Assembly (NCBI GenBank): GCA_000708835.1
Contig: DF237016.1
Coordinates: forward strand, 62,001 to 126,000
Origin: Klebsormidium nitens
Lineage: Eukaryota > Streptophyta > Klebsormidiophyceae > Klebsormidiales > Klebsormidiaceae
Direction: 5' to 3'
DNA: 64,000 nucleotides
Position numbers and translations under genes: made by a program. Each line of letters begins with the position of its first letter. Position 1 is the first letter of the stretch. Below the pieces are notes generated by a model. It saw only the letters and a list, made by a program, of their open reading frames with translations. It was not told the origin of the DNA and made no database searches. Positions 34,201 to 44,863 of this stretch are shown one piece after another.

Positions 34201-35457
34201 TCGGATGATGGCTAGGGCTGATGAGTACTTGAAGGGTCACACAACTCTGACAGTTGAGCGTGGTGGTGCGAGATTGGAGGGTTGTCTGAATAAATGGCCA
34301 TAGTACAAACGCCTTTTCTAAAACGGATTTGTCAGCGCTCGAGTAAACAACAGCTTAAGCTAGTGGCCAAGTAAGAGTCGGTGTGAGCTCATGGCCATGC
34401 CCCCATCATAAATTCAAGCTTTTAAGGTAGAGTATAACATCTCTCCTTCCCTTACCAGGAACGTTCTCAAGTAGCACCCACTGGACGGGGCGCGAGGCCT
34501 TCAGCAATCTAAACACGTGGTGCACCATGCTAGTCTTGCTCCCCTTGAGGCCCTTCCTCGTGCTGGACTCAGGGCTCAGGTCTTGGCATGGGAACCCAGC
34601 AGCCACGATGTCAGTCTCCTTGGGCAGAGTTTGGACCTGCTCGACATTGGGGTGCAGCAGAGTCCCTGGGAAGTGGTGGCGTAGGACCTGGCGGCAACGG
34701 GGGTCGATCTCCACCTGGGGCAGTTGACAAGAAAGTGAGTCTTGAAGGGGTTACAGCTAGATTGATACTCTGCCAGGGGTATTGGAGTCTGAACACCCAT
34801 GTGTCATTGAGGTAATCATAGCACCCGTGCAAGCTCCCTAAGGTTAATTGCCATGGAAGTAAGCTTCTTGGAGGGGAGCGTCGATCTATACGTTTGAAAC
34901 AAGATAATATATGGAAGTGTTACCCTAACAAACGGTCCTGAAGAGGAGGGGGCAAGTTTTGGTTCGTGTGTACGCCTCTGATTGCTGAAGGTGGTGGTCA
35001 GTAATGGGGGATCCCTCTGAGCTAATTTCTCAGGGGGGATCGCTCTAACAAATTGATGTAAGTAGTGGTGGCGTGTCCATTGTTTGCAGGTCACCTCAGA
35101 TAAGACCACCTTCTACTTAGACTGCAAGGGAATCAGTCGATACTTCACCCTTCTATAAAACATGTCTAGATTGAGCACACAATCATTGTCCATCTTCACT
35201 ACTAAAGCAGCTCATTCCATTCCACTATCATCCCCTCCCAGAGGCTTCCTTCTCTGGTGCCCATCAATGCAATCGGTTCAAAGCTGCCGGACTCCATTAA
35301 CGCTGAATGCACCCTGCTTTCAATAGCCACATTGAGGACATCTAATCACCTGAAATGTGACTGTTTGTCCACTTACCTGCATGATGACATCATGGCCCGC
35401 CTTGGTGAGACCCAAATCCAGGCCACCGCAGCCACTGAAGAGACTGACCACCCTCAT
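28237..35457 (-). CDS. Cytosine-5 DNA methyltransferase with C-terminal PWWP-like and two Tudor-like domains
   Basis: Exons (minus): 35457-35377, 34714-34456, 34043-33875, 33493-33317, 32688-32394, 31983-31664, 31239-30966, 30574-30386, 29960-28830, 28461-28237; 1,039 aa with consistent phases. The protein opens directly with motif I (VVSLFSGCGGLDLG), followed by catalytic Cys70 in GFPCQDLS, Glu110 in ENVPG, QRRRRVFIV, RLQGFE and GDAVSVPVAWYIGKRLA. This is a full m5C methyltransferase core within residues 1-327 with a short target-recognition region. Then come a helical segment, a PWWP-like domain (VVWASLTGWRPKWYPAVL, ~420-500), a Tudor-like fold (GRHVEVYWPQDNTFYVGLV then EHLDLPQEQWRL, ~550-615), a ~310-residue Ser/Pro-rich linker and a second Tudor-like fold (GREVRVLDVKTRLW then VRYVDESAEYVNL, ~930-995). 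It probably acts in the nucleus, guided by histone marks. Plant MET1 and CMT and animal DNMT3 carry the catalytic domain at the C-terminus, so the order is reversed here. Confidence 0.9.
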
Positions 35458-35963
35458 TGCCAGACCAAAGGAACGTCAATGCTTTTCAAGACTGCGACCG
35501 GTAGGCTGGCGGCACCTGCATACTGCTTCATCACATGCTGCATCTAGAAGGAGTGCACGAATAGGCTTCCCCAGGCAGGCTACTGCAATGTGGGACACAG
35601 CTGGATCAGGTTCAATCAACAAGTCATCTTGGTTCACCTTACATTTGCTAAAGCCCATCTGACAGTGCTGGATGTCTCAGCTCCAACTTTCACGCAATCT
35701 GTGCAACATTGCAGCGCAAATTCTGAAAGCCAACCCACTCATTGTTATGTAGATGGTCCCAACTGCGTAAATAGTGCTCAATCTGATCTCAATAATGCAC
35801 ACCAGTGGCCATGGACCATCACCAAATGGCAAAAAACGTCCTGCTTATGGTAAGAATCGTAAGATATTGCTTGTGCCAGTTGTGGCAGCAGCTCCACGTT
35901 TCGTATGCAGACTCGTCACTCCAGAGCTCTCTAGCTCCGAGACCTGCCAAAATGTTTGCGGCC

Positions 35964-35983
35964 GGCTGCCGCGGCAGCCGCGG
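35964..35983. repeat. GC-rich perfect palindrome
   Basis: The 18-bp sequence CGGCTGCCGCGGCAGCCG equals its own reverse complement and is embedded in a longer run of G/C. It could form a hairpin; no gene or promoter context explains it. Confidence 0.6.
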
Positions 35984-36719
35984 TTGCGGCCGCGCGGTGA
36001 GTCCGACCAAATGGCATGATCGACCCAGCCGCCCCGCAATCCCCGGGCCGAACCTAGCAGAACCTTGCGAAGTGCTACCTTGACGAAGCCAACCGCAAAT
36101 CAATCACAATGTGATAAGCTGTGCTGTTCTGATTGCAAGGGCACTGCACTGGGGACCTCGAAGTTTTTGCAACATGTCTCAAACCCGCGAGCCGAGATTT
36201 CAAAGTGCACGTGCGCAGCGCAAGCATTGAGGAATGAAGGAACAATATAGCGCCGCTTGCAAGGAAGCCCTGATGATGGTCTAAAGTGAACCGGCAGAAA
36301 CGGCGAGGCGATCGTACTATTGGCAGGCTTGGGGCGGGCTCTCAATTATAAGCAGTATCTTGAGCGCAACAAAAGAGGCGCTTGCGATCGCTTGCGTCGA
36401 CCGCAAGCGACGCTTTACGTGTTGCGTTTTGTGACAATCTACTTAGGCGCAAGGTCTTTCGGCCCAAGAAAGAGGAGGCAGCCGCGAGGCTGTGAGGACC
36501 GTTTATGACCTTTATTATGTGGGGTGACGGACATCGTTTCCAACGGCCATCAGAAGCCAGAGTTGGCACAACGTGCTTGTTTGAAAACTGATCAAGGACC
36601 TTAACTCGTTGTGAAACAGTTGGGGATTCTGAAATTCATCTCTTTAAGTTTGAGGTCTCCTTGCAATTGTTTTTTTTTTTTTTTGCGGTCGAATGGCCCG
36701 CTGGACTGGCCCGCTTCTG

Positions 36720-36965
36720 ATTGTATGTCGCCGACTAGTAAGGAGGAGCAGAAGTATTGGGGATTGTTTTGAGAGTTCCAAAGAGGGCTTCTTTCACCTC
36801 TTATTTCTAGCCTTTAGAAGGAGGTCGACGGGAGATATCGAGAAGGCGAAGGCGGTATAAGTGCGAGCTTCTCTGCAAGGTGGATGACGTCGTGCTCTGC
36901 TTCGAGCAGATGCTTGAGCCACTGACGGACGTTGGAAGTGGGACGTTGAGGTGAACTTCTCAGCT
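36720..36965 (+). pseudogene. Decayed partial copy of the 38.1-kb ORF
   Basis: From 36,871 the plus strand aligns with 38,881 onward without gaps over about 60 bp (LCKVDDV..CFEQMLEPLTD against LCKMEDV..CFEQMLEQFTD). Weaker similarity extends upstream toward 36,740 and downstream to the GTTGAGGTGA / GTGGAGGTGT region at the end of the ORF. No long open frame remains, so I read it as a relic. Its presence shows the ORF family is multi-copy. Confidence 0.65.
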
Positions 36966-38118
36966 GAAAGACTCGTCCCGCTGATTGACCATCTGAGCGC
37001 TGGAGAAGATCATGTCTGTGCTTCCCTGCTGCGCTGCAAGAGTCGAGATCCTTAGGCAACGCCGACCATCGTCAACTTCCCTCGTCAACCTTTTGATGAA
37101 CCACCTTCCGAATCCGACTCCAAGTCGGAGAAACGGACTCGCAGCCAGCCAGGAATGTTTGTTCAATGTGAAATATGCTTCAAGACAGCAACACATACCT
37201 CTTAGGAATCCAGAAGACGCGTTCGAACTCGTTGGGTGACAAGGAAACAAAACGAAAAGGATACAGAACGGACGCAACGACTTTGTACGAGAAGCTCATG
37301 TGTCCATCTATGTCGTTACGACAGTCTGTTGCAATAAATCAGAAAAGATGGTTTTTTCCAGAAAACCTCTGTCTTGAGAAGAAACGACCCTCCAAGTTGG
37401 CGCAGGCTAAGGGACAGTGCGCAACGACCGAATTGAAGGCAGTGTTCTACTGAGCCCCGTTTAGGCGGTGGATACGCAGCCTTCAACCTAAGTACACTCG
37501 GCAACACTGTAGGACGACTTTGGCACTGTACTTGCTTCGTAAGAGAAACGCTTGAGTATGCATACATGGGCTGACCATTTCACGACTTTATAGCACGTTG
37601 CTTAAGCTCACCCTCGTCAAGCCTCTCGTGGTGGCTTAACTTGGTGACATGCCAATCGACCGTCATGTTTCGCCCTCAGTGCTTTCAGCAAGGGTTGCCC
37701 AGACAAGAAGTGGAGAATCGCTTATGAAGAGATCTTTTCGGCCGGTGGTGTCTCGAGTTCTGCTTATACAGATGCATCATGCATCGAGGTTTCCTTTCGC
37801 ATGTAAAGATGCACACACAAAGTGGAGGCTGAATGCGCCATCCGATGGATCATGATCTATATTCAATGCTGCTTTAGCGCCTGTCATGCGGGCGCGGCCC
37901 TTCCCCGCGGGCGCCTTAAGCTGGATCGAGCCAGCACTGCGGACGCGCGCGGCCTGGAGGGGTCGGCTGGTGTACGCGGCCCGCGGCCGCGAAAGCCTAC
38001 AAAGGACTGATCTCAACGAGAGACGTCCGTACCATTGCCTTGAGGCATGAGGTCTTAAAGTAGAGAAGCGCCTCGTGCAAGCGCTTAGGGACACTTAGGG
38101 ACCAAGCGAGCTGTCGCT

Positions 38119-38967
38119 ATGTCGGCTTCCACGGCCCCTAGCAAAGATAGAGGCATGAGTGGGGAAGCGCAGCAGCTTTGCGGAACGTCTAAAAGGGGTC
38201 GCTTTCGAGAAAGCACCGAGAAGCCCTTGAACAAAACCAGGAGGAAAAGGACAACAGAGGAGATGCTTCCCTGTGACTCGACGCCTCCGGAACCTCTTCC
38301 TCGACGCAAGTTACTGCGCTTCATGAGAGACAAGGCAGATGAGGCTGGCATGAGGCAGCACGAAGATGAGGACGAGCAGAGATCGACCTGGATAGACAAA
38401 TTCGGAGCAATCGTTCAGCTTCCCTGGCCGCCTTATGGCTATTTCATTGATCCTAATTGTGTCAAGGAAACAGCTCCAGTCAGTGGCGTGTCGCTGGATC
38501 ATGAAGTAAAGCAGACCATTCTCACAGTCATTGCAAGAACGGAGGCGGCTGCAATGCGTAACTTTTCCAACTTGAGCTTGAAGGACAGGAACTGCGTGGC
38601 TGTTCAATCTGGCGTTTTGGCCACGTTCCACAAGATGGCCTCGAGCTTTAAAAGCGTAGATCTCCGACCAACGAATCCTACAACGCTTGGTTGGAACAAA
38701 ACCAAGCCGTTCGAAGGTTCAAGCAGAAAACAGAGGGAGACCTGGGGCTATGCCAAAGAGATGTTTGAAGAAGGCTTGCTTTCGTCAGACTCTGAGTGTG
38801 AGGGAGAGGCTGATGGAGTAGGTGAGGAGCAAGAGGTCAGGCAGATCAAAAAGCGCAAAGACGCAGACACCAAAGATGCTCTTTGCAAAATGGAAGACGT
38901 GAAAGACTGCTTCGAGCAGATGCTCGAGCAGTTTACAGATGACAGCACGATGCCTGTGGAGGTGTGA
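38119..38967 (+). CDS. Intronless ORF A, charged protein of unknown family
   Basis: 282 aa from the ATG at 38,119 to TGA at 38,965. The family is not recognised. The N-terminal ~90 residues are basic and low in hydrophobics (TSKRGRFRE, KTRRKRTTEEM), which would suit nuclear targeting. A central part contains IVQLPWPPYGYFID and a possible helical domain. Residues ~220-260 form an acidic run followed by a basic KKRKDADTK cluster. The last ~25 residues (CKMEDVKDCFEQMLEQF) look like an amphipathic helix and are the part preserved in the relic at 36.87 kb. Unlike all confident genes around it, it has no intron, which could mean retroposition, a mobile-element origin or a fast-evolving lineage gene. 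It is followed without spacer by ORF B in the same frame. Confidence 0.6.
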   Translation: MSASTAPSKDRGMSGEAQQLCGTSKRGRFRESTEKPLNKTRRKRTTEEMLPCDSTPPEPLPRRKLLRFMRDKADEAGMRQHEDEDEQRSTWIDKFGAIVQLPWPPYGYFIDPNCVKETAPVSGVSLDHEVKQTILTVIARTEAAAMRNFSNLSLKDRNCVAVQSGVLATFHKMASSFKSVDLRPTNPTTLGWNKTKPFEGSSRKQRETWGYAKEMFEEGLLSSDSECEGEADGVGEEQEVRQIKKRKDADTKDALCKMEDVKDCFEQMLEQFTDDSTMPVEV

Positions 38968-39528
38968 ATGGTTGAACAAAGCTCCCTGGAATTGACTGCA
39001 GGGGTGATCCATGTCCATGCCAGCTTGAACAGCGAAGAATTTGGACCGAGGCTTTACCGCCTGCTAAACCGCTTGGCCCTGGTAATGGAGAGTAATCTGG
39101 ACAAACTGCAGCTCAGCCGAAACAGGGCCTCTGGAGAAGAGCATGCCTGGCGAGTGACTGTCGAAAACACGAAACAAGGCACTACTGCGAAGTGCTCAGT
39201 ATGGGGTATCCTCACCGACAATGACTCCTACCTCTTTCTGGTTTTGGAGGCTGCCTTGCGCAAAGATGGTTCGCAGAAATGGACCTTCTGCAAGGGAGGC
39301 CGTGTGCATCTGAGCCGCCGTTACAGTCTGCTTCTGTCCTCTAGGCTAGGGAGGTCCGCTGCTCCTGGAGCAAGCTCGTGCTTGGACAGGCTGGCGCAAT
39401 TCTTGGCACCTCAGCTGCGAGTAAAATCAGTAGCAGAAGTGAAGGAAGTTTTCGAGAGCGCAGAGGCGGAGAGGGTCGAGCAAGATGCAGACGTGGTCAA
39501 GGATTACAGAATCTATAGCAGGTACTAA
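38968..39528 (+). CDS. Intronless ORF B, unknown family, abutting ORF A
   Basis: 186 aa from an ATG that directly follows the TGA of ORF A (TGAATG), in the same frame. The sequence looks like a globular protein: VIHVHASLNSEEFGPRLYRL, then CSVWGILTDNDSYLFLVLEA, an Arg/Ser-rich stretch and a C-terminal acidic helix (VKEVFESAEAERVEQ). No family is recognised. It may be translated separately by reinitiation, as the second cistron of a dicistronic mRNA, or as the C-terminal half of a ~469-residue protein if the TGA is read through or is an assembly error. The absence of introns matches ORF A. Confidence 0.55.
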   Translation: MVEQSSLELTAGVIHVHASLNSEEFGPRLYRLLNRLALVMESNLDKLQLSRNRASGEEHAWRVTVENTKQGTTAKCSVWGILTDNDSYLFLVLEAALRKDGSQKWTFCKGGRVHLSRRYSLLLSSRLGRSAAPGASSCLDRLAQFLAPQLRVKSVAEVKEVFESAEAERVEQDADVVKDYRIYSRY

Positions 39529-40362
39529 CGTAGCGGTTTGTTTAAATGCACCCCCTTGAGCGGTTGTACTAAAGTTCGTGATGGTGGACTGCATCCTGTG
39601 CGACATGATCAGCTAGACGGTGTGTGCGCTTAAGTGTTCGTCTTTCTGGAATAAACCAGCAGCCAGCTAAGGCTCTTTCAAACGTAGGAGACGACCTGCA
39701 TTGAGAATCTGGATGTATGTTCGTCATGGATTGACAAGCAGAATCAATCACGGATTCGTGGATTAACGTTTGGATAAGCATCCTTGTCTGAGCAGCCGAA
39801 TCTGACAAATCTCAATATACTTCACAAGAGGATGAGGGTTCGACTGGCTGCTTCATGTTGATGTGACGGAAGGAAGCACATAGACTGTGCTTCTTTGATT
39901 TTAATCAGCCCTAACGGACGGCCGTGCTGTATACTATAGCATTGATAACGTTCATGGTCGTAAGCATCATCATGGTGTTTCATTTGATATAGTAGCATGT
40001 CGAAGCGATCATAAAGACCGTCCTTCGGAAAACAAGCTCACAACGATCGCACACTGCATCCTCACTCACCGCGTACATGATGCAAAGCAGAGTTTGAACT
40101 CGTAGCAGATGCTGTGGATTGAACATGTTTTCCTCGTTCTTTGAAAAGCTCTATGACAAAAAAACTCTTCTGTAAAGCTCAAGTACGTTGTATTGCATAT
40201 TGTGGACGCGCCGCAACGCTCGGTTTCTCCTGGATTTAGAGCACCTTCGCAAAATCCTACCACTGAGTACGCGCAAGGTACTTTGTTTTGTGGGGTTCTT
40301 ATGAAGCAACAGTTCCTTCGAACGCCGCTCGTCGACTTCCCTTCGTGTCCACCCCCGCCGCT
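39529..40362. other. Intergenic stretch, no gene seen
   Basis: This is the 3' flank of ORF B (plus) and of the NHL gene (minus), so two convergent terminators are expected here. There are only short frames and no recognised repeats. Confidence 0.5.
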
Positions 40363-43300
40363 CTAGTCCTTCCCTTCCGTCTTCTCCTTCCTGAGCGGGT
40401 TCAGATCCGCAAAGTAGTCCTCTCGCAGGGTGTCAGTACTAGCAGGGACGAAATGGCTGGCGGTCGCTTCCGGGGAGCTTTTCACTTCCTCTTCTACCTT
40501 CTCCCAACCCTCTGGCGACATCGAGAAGATCTGCGAGCTGGCGCCGGCCTGCAACGGGCTCCCTTCGAGCTGCTCGATGGACACGCCCGGGGGAGTGCTG
40601 ATGGGGATCGGCGGACTGGGGGAAGCGCTTCTTCCGGCGGCGGCGAGCGCGGCGTCTTCAGGCGTTTCTTCCGGAGCGGCCTCTTGCACAATCTTGCACG
40701 GGAATGTGAAAAGCAGCATCAGATCTCCAAAAGCTAGAAAACGAGCACGACTCTTGAGTAAGCGGGCCTTTGATCAGTGTCTACGCCTATCCGGAGACTT
40801 GGCGGACAAAGAGGACCGTCTGCAGGCTCAGTGCATTCTCGAAACGAGAAGCGCTCATCTGAATGGGCAGATCGAGTTTGATAAGATAACAGCTCGAACC
40901 ACAGATTGTGTGTCGCTTAAAATACTTGCATCAACGTCTACTCTTGAAAGTGATACCAACCGCTCGTAGAGCCTAAGCGGCGGGGTTACTGTTAAAGGAC
41001 TGCTTCTGGCTTAAGAGCAGCCACGAAGAGCAGAGACAAACGACTGCGCCTTTCGTCCCATGTCTTCAAGGTTCGACTTTCCGTTTCAGACTGGTGAGTA
41101 CCGAAGCGTCGTAGCTCTCGTGATGCGCAACTTTGGCCTTTCAGATTCACTCTTGCCGAAGAAACAAAGGGTTTCAAAACATTACCTGCACCGTTGTTTG
41201 ATGCTCCGGAGAAGACGATATCGTATCTGTAGACGGCGCCTGCTCTTGCTCTGCCACGTGTATCAACGGGGGTGCCTCCACGTCATACAGCAAGTCTCTT
41301 GGTGGAGCGTACTCACCCGCGCCCCTAGTGAAAAAGCGCTGCAAGCAGGAGTTTGAGGCCGTAAACTCTCTCATCGATTTCAAGGCTTCTTTCATTCTTC
41401 TGGATTGATACTTAGGGGTGAAGAATACGTAAATGATCAAGTATTGCAATGTGCCTACGGAAACTCAGACAGAATGACCCGTCTATAAACGCGTGTGTAT
41501 CAACTCTATTCAGCTTTAGACATCTGATGTCTTAAACCAGTTGTCCAAAATGGCCCTGTCGTTTCCATCGTCTGAGCGCTGAAGACTTTGCAGTATTGAA
41601 AGAGATACGGAGCGTGGGTAGTTTAGAGCGGCCCTCTATCGAGTACAGTACAGAAAATCTTCCCGCCCCCTTAATGGAGCCCTTCTTCTCAGATTTGGAA
41701 GAGTCTCCTTTTTTTTCGAACATTGAAGCATCAATTGGCTTCATTCCCATGAACATGGATTCAACATGATTACCTGATAGACATTGCGAGTCCCTGCGAC
41801 AAGCGCGTCTGACCACGTTGGAAAGGTTCGGAGGAGGAGCTCCCAAAGCAGGCAACCGGCGACGACAAGAATGCTGACTGCAGGGAATACCCAATGTTTC
41901 TCAGTCCTCCAAGAGAGTACCCGCTAGATATTAAAACCATAGATCAAGGCAAATCAGACGCTCCGACTTCCTGTTCTATAATAAGAAGCGTCTACGGGCA
42001 GAGGTCTGAGGGGAGCGTCAATTCACAGCTTGACGTTCGCGAAGTAACAGGGCATCCCAGATCCCATGCACTGTGCGAACAATGCTCAAAGAGGTGACAG
42101 AGGGAGGATAGGAAAGCACGAGGATAAGAGCAGCCCGCCCGTACCAGCGAAGCAGTCGAACCAAGTCCAGCCGTCGTCAGTGGACGATACGCAAGAGGAC
42201 GCCGGCAGGCTGATGCTAAGCAAGCGGTGGTTGCCCAGGTCAGACACGAGCAGGCTGCACGGCCGGCGACGCAGCAGCACGTCCGATGGGCCATTCAGGA
42301 GCCCTTGGTCGCCCCCGCTCCGCTCCAGTTCCGGCTTCGTGGTGGGCTTTCCGGCAATTGTAGAAACAAAACCTGAAGAAGGAATTGGTGGGCGGTTAGG
42401 AAGTGTACCCAGATCAGGATCTTCGTTGAGGTGCTCCGTGTCCTTTCTGCAGGATCTTCAAGTGCTTTGATTCCGAAGAATTGGCACTGAAGTTGGAATG
42501 TAGTTGCAAGCAGAAGGGAACTCTAACATCCAAGATGCTTCACCCTGCACATCCTAAGTTCGAGAATTCTTCCACTTGACCCGCAAACGACTTCAACGGA
42601 CATCGACTGACATTCTCGACGTTCTCTTAGTAATGCACTGGCACTTTAGCATGACCTTGATCAGAGTGCCTCCTCACCCATGTTATCGAGCATCCTGATG
42701 GCGTTGTTGCCAGCATCGGCAATGTACAGGTTGCCTGCATCGTCTGCCTCGACGCCTTCAATCTTCTCGAAGAGGGCAGTCAATGCAGGGCCATCGTTGT
42801 AGCCCTTCTTCCGACTGCCAGCCAGCGTCTGGATGGTGCCTGCTCGAAAACATTCTGTAAGACCGCTGGTTTGCGCTGGATTTCGTTGCCAGATTCTTTG
42901 CAAAGCACTGAAAATGAAACATCATTGAAGCACTACACTGGTCAATCTAGTCAGGTACGAAAAAAGCCTCCGTTGAAATACGCACAGGTAGATCATAGCT
43001 CTACTTGAAAGCAAAGAAAGATGTCAAACGAAGGGGCCTTTCTGAGTTTTCGAAGCAGCACTTTCCCACTGTGAAGGCTTCACTCGTCTTTCCGGAAGGA
43101 AGGCAACTCGCAGCAGGACTCGTCTTAGCTGGTGAAGGTCAGAAATCTTTCTCCTTACCGTTGCTGTGCAACACGCTGATTGCTGCATGGTTGTTCACAA
43201 AGAGGAGGCCCTCATAGAAAGCTCTGCTGGTTTGGCCGCTTGCCTTCACAAACTGGCCAATGTTTGCAGAAGTTTCGTTCACATGTCTGATTGTGGTCAC

Positions 43301-43679
43301 AACATAGTCTGGAGTGGATTGAGCTGCAAGAGAGAATGTAAGAGCTGGTGTAAGGCCTGGAGTCTAAGATTAATGTCTTGGCGCAGTGGTAGAGCTTCAA
43401 ACAAAGTGACCGTTAAAACATATATTGACCTGTCCAAATCGAAGAAAACGCCCCTTGCTGTTCCTCCGCACTTTCTTGAACAAAACAACGTTGAAAACCC
43501 CCTCGCAAGCATGCCCATATTGCAGGCATTGCCCCATGCACCACCAAAATTACTACAGGGCTGAACCAACGGCAACTTTTCTACGTGGGAGTCAGCCACT
43601 CACAGAATGATCCACGATACCTACCTGTCTGAAGAAGCTGAAATATGTGGAGAGCTGCGCAAAGAATGCGTGACTTCAT
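40363..43679 (-). CDS. NHL-repeat type I membrane protein
   Basis: Exons (minus): 43679-43625, 43323-43159, 42839-42678, 42372-42145, 41877-41774, 41410-41186, 40692-40363; 422 aa, phases consistent. It begins with a signal peptide (MKSRILCAALHIFQLLQTAQ). Beta-propeller repeats follow: TIQTLAGSRKKGYNDG, VEADDAGNLYIADAGNNAIR, FVSTIAGK and CSLLVSDLGNHRLLSI, the last matching the plant NHL-domain family (CSLLVIDRGNQAI type in Arabidopsis). A single membrane span (SILVVAGCLLWELLL, ~204-222) and a ~200-residue Ser/Pro/Glu-rich cytosolic tail complete it. The propeller should face the ER lumen or apoplast and serve as a binding platform; no catalytic residues are seen. The acceptors of exons 6 (CCTAAG) and 7 (TGCAAG) are weaker than the rest, so those two borders are less certain. 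Confidence 0.82.
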
Positions 43680-44863
43680 TTTGTGAAGTAGTCAGATTGC
43701 AAAGAAGGGCATGCTTTAGGAAACCCGCAGAGGTTTTATCAGCTGGCCTCCACTTCCAAGATTGTAGCGCGCACCTCATCAAGCTGAGGCAATGAATCAA
43801 GCTCTCCCTCTCTCATTTCCGAAAGGAACGGATACAGGCTCCGCCTGCTCTACAACGAAGATTGTGCTTCATCATCATGAGTGTAGTCCTACTGATTCAA
43901 TTGTTACGTAGGCAGACTGCAAAGGTTATTGACGTCATCATGACGAATCAATTGCCGGGAGGAGCAGCTAGGCGACCGCTCCGCTGTATGTCCGTTCCTT
44001 TCGCGTTGAGGTTCTATCGGAACGGAGCTTGGCAGAGCGATCGCGCGCAGAGTTATGGTGCATGGCGCGGCGCAGTCTTGCCCAAGTGTATATGTGCACG
44101 GGTCGCCCATTCCACAATCTGGCACTGACAGTGTGCTTATGCAGCTAGCGATCGGCGCCAACAGCTGCAGCACCAGCCCGCAAGAAGCGGACTTGTGTAT
44201 ACGTTTCTGGCACGGCAAGTAATTAGCTTATTCTAGAGCTCTTCTAAGAGAGTAATGATCTAATTAAAGAGCTTCAATCAGGCTTGCCATGCCATACAAA
44301 CGCACAGCCAGCGGATGATGATTCGAGCTGGGTACATTCCGGTGCACTGCATGACAATGATTGAACAAGTCAGGCCGGCGCAGTCACAATCATCCGCACA
44401 CTGACAGGTTTAATTTGGGCAACATGCGGCACATGCTCAAATCTGCGGCAGGCATCCATGTGGTTTTGCACGTACATGCGTACGTGCGGGGCAGGCTGGC
44501 ACGTCAATGTCCCGGGCCCGGCTGTCAAAGTCAGTGCACATGCATGAAGATGTTTGAAGCCATGGCAGCCGCCTGCGCCGCCTGGCAACGAGCTGCAATA
44601 ATGGCGCCGCTGAACTCGCTAGCTTGGATATGGGCACAGGGTCGGTCAAGCACGACTACTTGAGGGAACACAGATTCGTGCGTGTCGAAAGGCGAATCTG
44701 ATCTCAATACGGCCGAGCTAGATGGCCGAATGTAAGGAGTGGTGTAGGCGTCGTATATTTGGAATGAACGCCTATAGGATCACTGAAACGCAGCCTGAGC
44801 CAGTGCCATTGAATCCCGAGTAAGGACAAGGGCGCTACCGTGGTCGTAACAGACGGACACGTT
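43680..44863. other. Intergenic stretch, no gene seen
   Basis: The stretch holds the promoter of the NHL gene and the 3' flank of COG2. Around 44.36-44.65 kb the sequence is GC-rich with overlapping short frames on both strands and CACATGC-type repeats (ACGTACATGCGTACGTGC is partly palindromic). No domain is recognised. Confidence 0.5.

Larger units (their letters stand above)
35458..38118. other. Intergenic stretch with a decayed ORF copy
   Basis: 35.46-36.7 kb shows only short frames; near 35,955-36,000 there is a GC-rich patch with an 18-bp perfect palindrome. A run of about 16 T lies at about 36,668. The stretch 36.7-36.96 kb holds a degenerate copy of the ORF at 38.1 kb, listed separately. 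37.0-38.1 kb has no gene that I can defend. Confidence 0.5.

Noticed and set aside
43375-43430. tRNA-like A-box (GGCGCAGTGGTAGAGC) inside an NHL-gene intron
   Set aside because: No B-box of the GGTTCGAATCC type follows at the right distance and no cloverleaf can be drawn; probably chance or a very old relic.
44361-44663. 100-codon plus-strand frame in the GC-rich patch upstream of the NHL gene
   Set aside because: Opposite-strand frames of equal quality overlap it, and no domain or splice support exists.
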